DNA of 64,000 bases from positions 62,492-126,491 of the forward strand of contig DLGC01000017.1 in assembly GCA_002482525.1 (NCBI GenBank). The letters are read 5' to 3'. Origin of the DNA: Propionibacteriaceae bacterium UBA7704 (lineage in GTDB: Bacteria > Actinomycetota > Actinomycetes > Propionibacteriales > Propionibacteriaceae). The position numbers and the translations under genes were made by a program. Below the pieces are notes generated by a model. That model saw only the letters and a list, made by a program, of their open reading frames with translations, was not told the origin of the DNA and did no database searches. Shown here one piece after another: positions 19,632 through 27,340 of this stretch (its first letter is position 1; every line of letters begins with the position of its first letter).

Positions 19632-20433
19632 CCCGGGTTCCGCCGAGCTGCTGGTTGCCCACGACCGGTTACTGCGCGGCGATCCCGAAGTGATCGGTGC
19701 CGACGATCTCGTCGTCGAGGAAGGCCTGTGGTTGGCGGTGTTCGGCGAGGATGGCTTCGTCACCCACCGCGCCTTGGGCGAACTCACCATTGCCGCGCTG
19801 GACACCCTGGTCTCCCGGGTGATCGCGCATTTCGGCGCCCGTTCGGTTTCACAATTCGAGTGGAAGACCCGCAGCCACGATGTTGGCAACGACAGCCTCG
19901 TCGCTGCGCTGCTGCGAGCGGATCTGGCACCCGAACCGGTCGAGACGGTGATGATCGGCGAAACCGCCAAGCTGATGACTCCGGTGGCAGTGCCGGAGTC
20001 GCTGGTGCTCCGGAAGGCCGGCACCGGTGGCCACGACCTCAGTGATGATGTCGAGGCTGTGGATGCCCTGCACGCAGCAGTGTTCGAACACCACCAGAGT
20101 CGCTTCAGCGAACGGCTGATGGCCGAGCTCACCGAGCGCCCTGATCTCAGAGAACTGTGGCTGGTCAGTGACGGTGTGCAGGCCATCAGCGCTGGGCGTG
20201 TGGAGTTCAGTGGTCCGGTCGCAGGGCTCTTCGGCGGTGCGACGCTGCCGCAGTGGCGCGGACGGGGTCTGTATCGGGCGATGACGGCGTCCCGGGCGGC
20301 CTCGGCGGCCCGGGCGGGCTGCGAGTTGATGTACGCCGAATGCACCCCCTTCAGTGAGCCGATCCTGCGCAGCGCCGGTTTGCGCGCGATCACCACCACC
20401 ACTCCCTACCTGTGGCGGCGCCCCGGAGCCTGA
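19615..20433 (+). CDS. GNAT family N-acetyltransferase
   Basis: Predicted acetyl-CoA-dependent acetyltransferase of unknown substrate. The 272 residues have the acetyl-CoA loop QWRGRGLYRAM in the C-terminal half, followed by a helix and the CTPFSEPILRSAGL segment typical of GNAT motif B. The ATG at 19615 overlaps the end of hisA by 17 bases; earlier starts would lie deep inside hisA. It belongs to the his transcription unit by position, but nothing shows a role in histidine synthesis. The stop TGA is followed immediately, in the same frame, by the GTG of the next gene. Confidence 0.8.
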   Translation: MRFAPDPGSAELLVAHDRLLRGDPEVIGADDLVVEEGLWLAVFGEDGFVTHRALGELTIAALDTLVSRVIAHFGARSVSQFEWKTRSHDVGNDSLVAALLRADLAPEPVETVMIGETAKLMTPVAVPESLVLRKAGTGGHDLSDDVEAVDALHAAVFEHHQSRFSERLMAELTERPDLRELWLVSDGVQAISAGRVEFSGPVAGLFGGATLPQWRGRGLYRAMTASRAASAARAGCELMYAECTPFSEPILRSAGLRAITTTTPYLWRRPGA

Positions 20434-20952
20434 GTGGTGCCCCGGCCTTGGGCGCCCACGATGTTGGTCGCCTCCAGACCGCGCCCTGGAGCCACGACGA
20501 ACGGCGCCATCACCGTGGTCCGGCCCGTCAACGGCTATGGCCACCACGACAGCACCTGCACCCTTCGGTACCACTACGAGGTGGACGGTCGGCACTACGA
20601 CTCCGGTACCCGATCCAGTGACACCTGGGCCTGCTCGCGCTACGAGGGCGAGACCGTTGAGGTCCGCTACGATCCGCTGCGTCCCTGGCAGGGGTCGATC
20701 CTGGAGGACCAGACAGGACTGTGGGCCCTGACCATTGCGGGCACCCTCGGCCCGTTGGCGTTCCTCGGCGCGGGGGTGGGCAGCCTGATCGGTTGGATCC
20801 GCCACATTCGCAGGGTCAACCCAGAATCTGGCTCGGGGGAGCAGTTGACGACGGCGCCGATCGAGCCGACTGGCTCGACGAGCGATCCGGTGAGCGAACC
20901 GGGTGCCGACGGCTGGCAGCTGCTGGAGTCGCCGCGACCCGAGGAGCGCTGA
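20434..20952 (+). CDS. DUF3592-like membrane-anchored protein
   Basis: Short protein of about 172 residues, probably of the DUF3592 type. A beta-rich segment (~26-90), including a YHYEVDGRHYDSGT stretch and VRYDPLRPWQG, precedes one long hydrophobic segment (~96-122) and a polar Pro/Ser/Glu-rich tail. The first membrane helix common in DUF3592 proteins is missing. GTG 20434 lies directly after the GNAT stop in the same frame; ATG 20461 is an equally possible start. Function unknown. Confidence 0.6.
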   Translation: MVPRPWAPTMLVASRPRPGATTNGAITVVRPVNGYGHHDSTCTLRYHYEVDGRHYDSGTRSSDTWACSRYEGETVEVRYDPLRPWQGSILEDQTGLWALTIAGTLGPLAFLGAGVGSLIGWIRHIRRVNPESGSGEQLTTAPIEPTGSTSDPVSEPGADGWQLLESPRPEER

Positions 20953-20964
20953 GCCGGTGCGAAC

Positions 20965-22053
20965 TCAGGGCACCCGCGCCGTCCAATCCGGGGTGTCGAA
21001 CTTGGAACGGCGCAGCTCAGCGGCGGCCGCCAACTCCGGGGCCGTCAGGTCACCGTCGACCACGTGGTGGAGGCGGCGGAAGGTCGCCAGGAATGACTCC
21101 ATGACGGCTTCCCGCGGCAGGTGAGTCTGGGATCGGACCGGATCGACACGCTTGTTCGCACTCTTTGTTCCCTTGTCGGAGAGCTTCTCTCGACCAATGC
21201 GCAGTACTTCCAGCATCTTGTCGGCGTCGATGTCGTAGGCCATGGTCACGTGATGCAGCAGAGCACCACCGACGAACCGTTTTTGGGCGGCCCCCGCGAT
21301 CTTCCCGGCGTCGGAGGCGATGTCGTTGAGTCCGGCGTAGCGCGCGGTGACGCCCACTTCGGCCAAGGCTGTGAGAACCCACTGGTCGAGGAAGGCGTAG
21401 GAGGCCTCGTAGCTCAATCCGTCCACCAGACTGGTGGGGACCACCAGGGAGAAGGTGATGCAGTTGCCGGCTTCCATGAACATCGCGCCACCGCCGGAGA
21501 TGCGACGCACCACCTGCACGCCGTAGCGCTGGGCGGCCTCGTCGTCGACTTCATTGCGCAGGGATTGGAAGGACCCGATGACCACCGCGGGGTTGTTCCA
21601 CTCCCAGAAACGGAACGTGGGACCGCGTCGCCCAGCCGCGAGTTCGCGACCGAGCACTTCGTCCAGGGCGACATGCATGGCCGGGTCCAGCGGGCCCGGA
21701 TCGAGATAGGTGAAGGTTTGATCGGCCCAACCGGTCGAATGCCCCAGTGCGCGGCGCACGGCCATCGCTATCGCGTGGGTGTCGAATCCAGCCATGGTGA
21801 TCGCACCGGCGATGGTGCCGTCCTGGCGGGCCAACGCCAGCTCCCGATCAACGTGGGCGGCGATAGCCGACACAGTGGTATCGCTACTGAGGCCGGTGAG
21901 CGCAGCGTCGATGACCGGCAAGGCTTCGTCGGGGTCGAGGAAGAAGTCGCCGCTGAGCCGAACATCAGCCAAGCGGCCGTCCTCGACGCGCAGATCAATG
22001 GCGACGAGCTTGCCACCGGGTACTTTGAACTCGCCGTGACGGGGTTGAACCAT
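20965..22053 (-). CDS. lipoate-protein ligase family protein with N-terminal accessory domain
   Basis: Predicted biotin/lipoate ligase of 362 residues. The catalytic domain has RRISGGGAMF, WEWNNPAVVIG and SDAGKIAGAAQKR with the catalytic lysine. The domain order is unusual compared with E. coli LplA: the ~85-residue accessory domain (GEFKVPGGKLV near the N-terminus, then SGDFFLDPDEAL) comes first. I recall similar proteins in other actinobacteria. ATG 22053 is chosen over ATG 22074 because a -10 box ends seven bases upstream and the family starts near HGEFKVPGG. Octanoyl or lipoyl transfer to E2/GcvH proteins is the likely role. Confidence 0.85.
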   Translation of the reverse strand: MVQPRHGEFKVPGGKLVAIDLRVEDGRLADVRLSGDFFLDPDEALPVIDAALTGLSSDTTVSAIAAHVDRELALARQDGTIAGAITMAGFDTHAIAMAVRRALGHSTGWADQTFTYLDPGPLDPAMHVALDEVLGRELAAGRRGPTFRFWEWNNPAVVIGSFQSLRNEVDDEAAQRYGVQVVRRISGGGAMFMEAGNCITFSLVVPTSLVDGLSYEASYAFLDQWVLTALAEVGVTARYAGLNDIASDAGKIAGAAQKRFVGGALLHHVTMAYDIDADKMLEVLRIGREKLSDKGTKSANKRVDPVRSQTHLPREAVMESFLATFRRLHHVVDGDLTAPELAAAAELRRSKFDTPDWTARVP

Positions 22054-22060
22054 GGCAGCC

Positions 22061-22066
22061 AAGATA
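22061..22066 (-). promoter_or_regulatory. -10 box of lipoate ligase gene, leaderless
   Basis: TATCTT on the minus strand ends seven bases before the ATG at 22053. It lies 8 bases from the opposing yebC -10 box, so the two promoters overlap back to back. Confidence 0.5.
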
Positions 22067-22073
22067 GGTGTCA

Positions 22074-22079
22074 TAGACT
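22074..22079 (+). promoter_or_regulatory. -10 box of yebC
   Basis: TAGACT places transcription start near 22086, about 33 bases before the yebC ATG. Confidence 0.45.
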
Positions 22080-22118
22080 GAGCGGCGCAAAATCCTCACC
22101 CGAGACGGACGGACATCC

Positions 22119-22886
22119 ATGAGCGGTCACTCCAAGTGGGCCACCACGAAGCACAAGAAGGCGGTTATCGATGCCAAGCGCGGCAAGTTGTTTGCCAAGC
22201 TGGTCAAGAACATCGAGGTGGCCGCTCGGACCGGCGGTGCTGACCCCTCGGGCAATCCCACCTTGTACGACGCGATTCAGAAGGCCCGGAAGAACTCGGT
22301 GCCGGTGGACAACATCGAGCGCGCTGTCAAGCGCGGTGGTGGTATCGGTGGCGAGTCGGTCGACTACCTGGAGATCACCTACGAGGCCTACGGGCCGGCC
22401 GGTGTCGCGATCCTGATCGAATGTCTGACCGACAATCGCAATCGGTCGGCGTCGGATGTGAAGGTGGCGGTGACCCGCAACGGCGGCACTATGGCCGATG
22501 TCGGCTCGGTGTCGCGGATTTTCGACCGCAAGGGTGTGGTCGAGGTCGCCAAGTCCCAAGGCGGACGCCAGGTCAGCGAGGACGACCTGCTGGAGGCCAC
22601 CTTGGATGCCGATCCGGAGGATGTCATCGACGATGGCGAGATCTTCAAGGTGATTTGCGACCCCAATCAGGTGGTCGAGGTGCGCAAGGCCGTTCAGGCG
22701 GCCGAGTTGGACTACGAATCCGCCGAGGTGCAGTTCGTTCCGCAGTACGACCAGGCGATTTCCGATGCCGACACCGCCGGCAAGCTGTTCAAACTGCTCG
22801 ACGCCATCGAAGACCTTGATGATGTGCAGAATGTGTACAGCAATGAGGACGTGCCCGACGAAATCGGTGAGCAGATCGAGGACTGA
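22119..22886 (+). CDS. yebC: YebC/PmpR family protein
   Basis: Cytoplasmic protein of the YebC/TACO1 family, reported as a DNA-binding regulator and, more recently, as a factor that relieves ribosome stalling at difficult sequences. The 255 residues begin with the hallmark MSGHSKWATTKHKK and keep the central NRNRSASDVK and GG-MADVGSV motifs. It heads the yebC-ruvC-ruvA-ruvB cluster conserved in actinobacteria, but ruvC has its own SOS-type promoter 72 bases downstream. It is divergent from the lipoate ligase gene. Confidence 0.95.
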   Translation: MSGHSKWATTKHKKAVIDAKRGKLFAKLVKNIEVAARTGGADPSGNPTLYDAIQKARKNSVPVDNIERAVKRGGGIGGESVDYLEITYEAYGPAGVAILIECLTDNRNRSASDVKVAVTRNGGTMADVGSVSRIFDRKGVVEVAKSQGGRQVSEDDLLEATLDADPEDVIDDGEIFKVICDPNQVVEVRKAVQAAELDYESAEVQFVPQYDQAISDADTAGKLFKLLDAIEDLDDVQNVYSNEDVPDEIGEQIED

Positions 22887-22925
22887 CCTCGGCGTGCCTG
22901 ACCCGTTCTACCCGAGCCGCGCGGT

Positions 22926-22931
22926 TAGAAT
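22926..22931 (+). promoter_or_regulatory. -10 box of ruvCAB
   Basis: TAGAAT lies immediately before the LexA box, so bound LexA would cover the transcription start. Confidence 0.5.
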
Positions 22932-22947
22932 CCGAACACATGTTCGG
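22932..22947 (+). promoter_or_regulatory. LexA (SOS) box of ruvCAB
   Basis: CCGAACACATGTTCGG has fully matched 6-base arms (CCGAAC and GTTCGG) around a 4-base spacer and fits the actinobacterial/Bacillus SOS consensus GAAC-N4-GTTC. It lies 12 bases before the ruvC ATG, overlaps the predicted transcription start and abuts the -10 box. The ruvC Shine-Dalgarno GGAAGG (22946-22951) follows directly. Confidence 0.85.
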
Positions 22948-22958
22948 AAGGTTGTGCC

Positions 22959-23486
22959 ATGCGTGTGCTCGGCGTTGATCCTGGTCTGACCCGCTGCGGT
23001 GTCGGCGTGGTCGATGGGCGTCCGGGGCGCGCCCCAGTGCTGGTCGACGTCGGGGTGATCATGACTCCTGCCGATCTGGAGTTGCCGCAGCGACTGCTCC
23101 GGATCGAGGCCGAACTGACCGAGTGGGTGAGCCAGCACCGGCCGGACGTGGTAGCGATCGAGCGGGTCTTCGCCGACCACAATGTGATCTCGGTGATGGG
23201 CACTGCACAGGCCGCCGGGCTGGCGATGCTGGTGGCGGCCAAGGCAGGCATCCCGGTGTATCTGCACACTCCGACCGAGGTGAAGGCTGCCATCACCGGC
23301 TCCGGACGTGCCGACAAGGCTCAGGTGGCGTCCATGGTGGCCCGAATCCTGAAGCTTGACGCTCCGCCCAAGCCCGCCGATGCTGCGGACGCGGCAGCCT
23401 TGGCGATCTGCCATCTGTGGCGAGGTGCCGCCGATGATCGCATTGCCCGGGCCGTGGCCAAGCAGGCAGGAAAGGCCAGCGCATGA
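22959..23486 (+). CDS. ruvC: Holliday junction resolvase RuvC
   Basis: Endonuclease that cuts Holliday junctions in recombinational repair. The 175 residues hold the acidic catalytic set D7 (GVDPG), E68 (AIERVF), D141 and D144 (ADAADA). The ATG follows GGAAGG by seven bases. A perfect LexA box upstream predicts DNA-damage induction of the whole ruvCAB unit. The end overlaps ruvA by four bases. Confidence 0.97.
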   Translation: MRVLGVDPGLTRCGVGVVDGRPGRAPVLVDVGVIMTPADLELPQRLLRIEAELTEWVSQHRPDVVAIERVFADHNVISVMGTAQAAGLAMLVAAKAGIPVYLHTPTEVKAAITGSGRADKAQVASMVARILKLDAPPKPADAADAAALAICHLWRGAADDRIARAVAKQAGKASA

Positions 23487-24088
23487 TCGCGCAGCTTCGG
23501 GGACGGGTGCTCGCCATCGGCGGCACCTGGCTGGTCGTGGACCTGTCGGGGCTGGGACTTCGGGTGTTGTGTGCGCCGGCGACCGCCGGAGCGGCACGGA
23601 TAGGGGAGTCCGTCGACCTGCACACGTCGTTGGTGGTGCGTGAGGACTCGCTGACCTTGTACGGCTTCAGCACGGCCGACGAGCGGGACATCTTCGAGCT
23701 GGTGCAGACGGCCTCGGGTATCGGCCCGCGCATCGCGTTGGCGATCGTTTCGGTGTTTGAGCCCGGCGAGTTCGCCGCGGCCATCACCAGTGGCAACACC
23801 GCCGCCATCACCCGGGTGCCGGGCATCGGAGCCAAGGGGGCCGCCAAGCTGGTCTTGGAACTGAAGGACAAGGTTGCGATCTTCGTGGGCTCCGGCGCTC
23901 TCAGCGTGAAGCCGAGTACCGCCGTCGGCGACTGGCGTGAGCAGGTGATCGGCGGCCTGGAGGGTTTGGGCTATTCCCATCGTGACGCCGAAGCCGCCTG
24001 CGACCGGGTTGCGGCCGATCTCGGCGAGGATGCCGACGTCTCGGTGGCGCAGTTGCTTCGCGCCGCGCTGCGCAGCCTGGCAAAGTAG
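23483..24088 (+). CDS. ruvA: Holliday junction branch migration protein RuvA
   Basis: Junction-recognition subunit that loads RuvB rings. The 201 residues include the N-terminal OB domain (GRVLAIGGTWLVVDL), helix-hairpin-helix motifs (ASGIGPRIALAIV and VPGIGAKGAAKLV) and the C-terminal RuvB-binding domain after a flexible linker around 137-148. ATG 23483 overlaps the ruvC stop; ruvB follows after 6 bases. Confidence 0.97.
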   Translation: MIAQLRGRVLAIGGTWLVVDLSGLGLRVLCAPATAGAARIGESVDLHTSLVVREDSLTLYGFSTADERDIFELVQTASGIGPRIALAIVSVFEPGEFAAAITSGNTAAITRVPGIGAKGAAKLVLELKDKVAIFVGSGALSVKPSTAVGDWREQVIGGLEGLGYSHRDAEAACDRVAADLGEDADVSVAQLLRAALRSLAK

Positions 24089-24094
24089 CTGACC

Positions 24095-25156
24095 GTGGCA
24101 GACCTCGAATCCGACGATCCACTGGACCCGCACGTTCACCTCGATGAGCAGGCGGCGGAATCCGCGCTGCGCCCGGCGACCCTGGGCGAGTTCGGTGGGC
24201 AGCCTCGAGTCAGCGACCAGTTGGATCTGGTACTGACCGCCGCCCGCCAACGCGGCGGCGTCCCGGACCATGTGTTGCTGTCGGGCCCGCCCGGGCTGGG
24301 CAAGACCACCCTGGCGATGATCATTGCCGCCGAGATGGGAGTGCCGATCCGGGTGACCTCGGGGCCGGCGATCCAACACGCTGGCGACTTAGCCGCGATT
24401 CTGTCAGGGCTCACCGAGGGCGAAGTCTTCTTCCTCGATGAGATCCACCGCATGTCACGGCCAGCCGAAGAGATGCTCTACCTGGCCATGGAGGACTTCC
24501 GTGTCGATGTGGTCGTCGGCAAAGGCCCGGGGGCAACCGCGATTCCGCTGGAGATTCCGCCGTTCACGCTGGTCGGTGCCACCACGCGATCAGGGCTCCT
24601 GCCCGGCCCACTGCGCGATCGTTTCGGTTTCACCGCTCAACTGGATTTCTATGACAGTGCCGACCTGGAGAAGGTACTGGCGCGGTCAGCCCGACTGCTG
24701 AACATCCGACTCTCCGACGATGCCGCTGCCGAGATCGCCTCGCGCTCGCGGGGAACTCCTCGAATCGCGAACCGGCTGCTGCGTCGGGTACGTGACTATG
24801 CCACGGTGCGCGCTGATGGCGTCCTGACCCGGCAGGTGGCCTCCGACGCCCTGACCTTGTACGAGGTCGACCCGTTGGGCCTGGATCGGCTGGACCGCGC
24901 CGTCTTGGATGCCCTGTGCCGCTCTTTCGGCGGCGGTCCGGTGGGATTGAGCACGCTGGCCTTGGCGGTGGCCGAGGAAACCGAAACGGTGGAGGAGGTC
25001 GCCGAGCCCTTCCTGGTGCGCGAGGGATTCTTGATGCGTACGCCCCGCGGACGCGTCGCCACGCCGCGGGCCTGGGAACACCTGGGCTTGCGTCCTCCGC
25101 AGGGTTCGCGCGGTGCCGGTGCCGGTTCCGCACCGGATCTGTTCAGTCAAGACTGA
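24095..25156 (+). CDS. ruvB: Holliday junction branch migration helicase RuvB
   Basis: AAA+ motor that drives branch migration. The 353 residues contain Walker A GPPGLGKT (64-71), Walker B FLDEIH (113-118), sensor 1 GATTRSG and an arginine finger region PLRDRFG, then a C-terminal winged helix. The start is the GTG at 24095, six bases after ruvA. A short unrelated Gly/Ala tail ends the protein. yajC follows with its own promoter-like -10 box. Confidence 0.97.
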   Translation: MADLESDDPLDPHVHLDEQAAESALRPATLGEFGGQPRVSDQLDLVLTAARQRGGVPDHVLLSGPPGLGKTTLAMIIAAEMGVPIRVTSGPAIQHAGDLAAILSGLTEGEVFFLDEIHRMSRPAEEMLYLAMEDFRVDVVVGKGPGATAIPLEIPPFTLVGATTRSGLLPGPLRDRFGFTAQLDFYDSADLEKVLARSARLLNIRLSDDAAAEIASRSRGTPRIANRLLRRVRDYATVRADGVLTRQVASDALTLYEVDPLGLDRLDRAVLDALCRSFGGGPVGLSTLALAVAEETETVEEVAEPFLVREGFLMRTPRGRVATPRAWEHLGLRPPQGSRGAGAGSAPDLFSQD

Positions 25157-25198
25157 AAGACGTTTCGGGTTCAAATGGGGTTTGCCCGACAAGGGCGC

Positions 25199-25204
25199 TA
25201 GGCT
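25199..25204 (+). promoter_or_regulatory. -10 box of yajC-secDF
   Basis: TAGGCT gives a leader of roughly 47 bases before the yajC ATG; GGAAG (25248-25252) is the ribosome binding site. Confidence 0.45.
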
Positions 25205-25257
25205 TCTGGGTCGGCGACGGTTGTCGCTGCTATACGTCAGCCTGATTGGAAGAACAC

Positions 25258-25635
25258 ATGCCCGGTTTCGATCCGACAACGATCCTGTTGCTGCTCGGCG
25301 TGGTCGCGCTGGCCTACTTCATGTTGATCCGTCCCCAGCAGAAGCGTGCCAAGGAGCAGCGCGATCTGATGGCGGCACTGAAGGCCGGCGACCGGGTCAT
25401 GACGATTTCCGGCATCGTGGGCACCATCCGCTATCTGGGTGAGAAGCAGGCGATCATCGAGATCTCTCCCGGAGTGGAGATGACGGTGGTGAAGGCGGCC
25501 ATCAGCTCCCAACCGGTGGACGACGAATTCGAGTACTCCGACGAAGGGTCCGTCGGCGACTCCGACCCCGTCGATCTCGACGACGCAGAGAGCACAGACA
25601 CCGACGACAGCGCCGGCGAGGACCAGAGCAAGTAG
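25258..25635 (+). CDS. yajC: preprotein translocase subunit YajC
   Basis: Small Sec accessory subunit associated with SecDF. The 125 residues have one N-terminal membrane helix (TTILLLLGVVALAYFML), then RPQQKRAKE and GDRVMTISGIVGTI, the YajC signature. The ~40-residue tail is very acidic. The frame is open from a TTG at 25246, but ATG 25258 lies properly behind GGAAG. secD follows after 31 bases. Confidence 0.95.
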   Translation: MPGFDPTTILLLLGVVALAYFMLIRPQQKRAKEQRDLMAALKAGDRVMTISGIVGTIRYLGEKQAIIEISPGVEMTVVKAAISSQPVDDEFEYSDEGSVGDSDPVDLDDAESTDTDDSAGEDQSK

Positions 25636-25666
25636 TCGACAGCACGTAAGTTCGGTAGAGGAAGAC

Positions 25667-27340
25667 GTGGCAACCAGCAAGCAACAGGCGCACCCGCTGC
25701 GCACATTGATCATTCTGTTCGCAGTGATCGCAGGACTGTTCACCATCATGGCGGTGAACAATGTGTGGGTTCCCAAGCTGGGCCTTGACCTCAGTGGTGG
25801 CACCACGATCACCCTGACCGCGGCCAACAAGACCGGCACCGGCGCGGTTGATCCGAACAGCCTGGAGTTGGCTCGCACCATCATCCAGCAGCGCGTGGAC
25901 GCCCAGGGTGTGGGGGAGACCGAGGTCACGACCTCCGGCGACAACCAGATCATCGTCACCGCGCCGAACGTCCAACAGGACGACCTGGTGCGTCTGGTGG
26001 GCCAGACCGCGGAGTTGAACTTCCGCCAGGTGTACAAGGCCGAAGCATCGACCGGTTCGACGCCGCAGGACAGCGGTACCGTGACCGAGCCCTCGGCCAC
26101 CCCCTCCGGCACGGCCACCAACCGGCGTCCGCTGCCACAACTGCCGACACCGGTCCCCAGCCCGCGTCCCACCGCAGCGGCTGACCCCGCCCCCTCATTG
26201 CAAGAGTTGATGAAATGGCAGCCGAGTGATCGTGACACCGCGGAATTCGACTCCTACCAGTGCGGTGATACCTCCCCGACGCCCGACGTCAGCGATCAGC
26301 CGCTGATCACTTGTGACCAGGAAGGGACCACCAAATACCTACTGGGGCCCGCGTTGATCAGCGGTGAATTGGTGGACAGCGCCAGCGCCGGCGTGCCGGA
26401 CAAATCGGTCGCCTGGGAGGTTCGCCTCAACTTCAAACCCGCCGGCGCGACCGACTTCCTGACCGTCACCACTCAGCTCTACAACAACTACCAGGCGAAT
26501 TCCTCCGGGGTGGACAATCAGTTCGGCATCGTGTTGGACGGCGTGGTCATCTCTGCGCCGGGAGTTCGCAACGGTCCGATCGCCGGTGGTACCGCGAGCA
26601 TCACCGGTAACTTCACCCAGAAGTCGGCCACCGAACTGGCGAATGTGCTGTCCTATGGCGCGCTGCCGTTGGCTTTCGAAGTCTCCAGCGTCGACAGCGT
26701 CTCGGCGAAGCTCGGTGCCGACCAGTTGCAGGCGGGCATCATCGCCGGCCTGTTCGGCCTGCTGTTGGTCGTGGGTTACAGCCTGCTGTACTACCGCGGC
26801 CTGGCGATCGTGGTCACCATGTCGTTGGCTGTTGCCGGTGCCCTCACCTGGTCGATGATGGTGCTGCTGGGCCAAGCAATCGGCTTCGCACTGAGCCTGG
26901 CCGGTATCGCGGGCGCGATCGTGGCGATCGGTGTCACCGCCGACTCCTTCATCATCTACTTCGAACGAATACGTGACGAGGTCCGCGACGGCCGAAGCCT
27001 GCGTACCGCCATCGAGACCGGGTGGGTACGCTCGCGCAAGACGATTCTGGCCGCCGACTCCGTCTCGCTGCTGTCGGCCGTGGTGCTATACGTGCTGGCG
27101 ATCGGATCGGTGAAGGGCTTCGCCTTCACCTTGGGTCTGACCACGTTGATCGACCTGGTGGTGGTGTTCTTCTTCACCAAGCCGCTGATGACCTTGCTGG
27201 GTCGTACCAAGTTCTACGGTCAGGGCATGAGGTTCTCCGGGTTCGAACCCGAGCACATGGGTACCAGTCATGCACCGCTGCACAACTCCCGACGAAAGTC
27301 GCGTCCTACCTCCGCAGCCCCGGCGGGGGGTGAGGCATGA
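25667..27340 (+). CDS. secD: protein translocase subunit SecD
   Basis: Proton-driven membrane subunit that helps pull exported proteins across the membrane. The 557 residues have one N-terminal helix, a large extracytoplasmic P1 region starting with GLDLSGGTTITL, and five C-terminal helices with the GVTADSFIIYFERIRDE motif. A Pro/Ser/Ala-rich insert around 125-185 and a cysteine pair (C199, C216) before TTKYLLGP are typical of actinobacterial SecD. GTG 25667 follows AGAGGAAG. It overlaps secF by four bases. Confidence 0.96.
   Translation: MATSKQQAHPLRTLIILFAVIAGLFTIMAVNNVWVPKLGLDLSGGTTITLTAANKTGTGAVDPNSLELARTIIQQRVDAQGVGETEVTTSGDNQIIVTAPNVQQDDLVRLVGQTAELNFRQVYKAEASTGSTPQDSGTVTEPSATPSGTATNRRPLPQLPTPVPSPRPTAAADPAPSLQELMKWQPSDRDTAEFDSYQCGDTSPTPDVSDQPLITCDQEGTTKYLLGPALISGELVDSASAGVPDKSVAWEVRLNFKPAGATDFLTVTTQLYNNYQANSSGVDNQFGIVLDGVVISAPGVRNGPIAGGTASITGNFTQKSATELANVLSYGALPLAFEVSSVDSVSAKLGADQLQAGIIAGLFGLLLVVGYSLLYYRGLAIVVTMSLAVAGALTWSMMVLLGQAIGFALSLAGIAGAIVAIGVTADSFIIYFERIRDEVRDGRSLRTAIETGWVRSRKTILAADSVSLLSAVVLYVLAIGSVKGFAFTLGLTTLIDLVVVFFFTKPLMTLLGRTKFYGQGMRFSGFEPEHMGTSHAPLHNSRRKSRPTSAAPAGGEA

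Noticed and set aside
20428..20440. Possible single protein from GNAT through the DUF3592-like gene by TGA read-through or selenocysteine
   Set aside because: The two frames are in register around one TGA, but no SECIS-like hairpin is evident and the two parts look like complete, unrelated domains.
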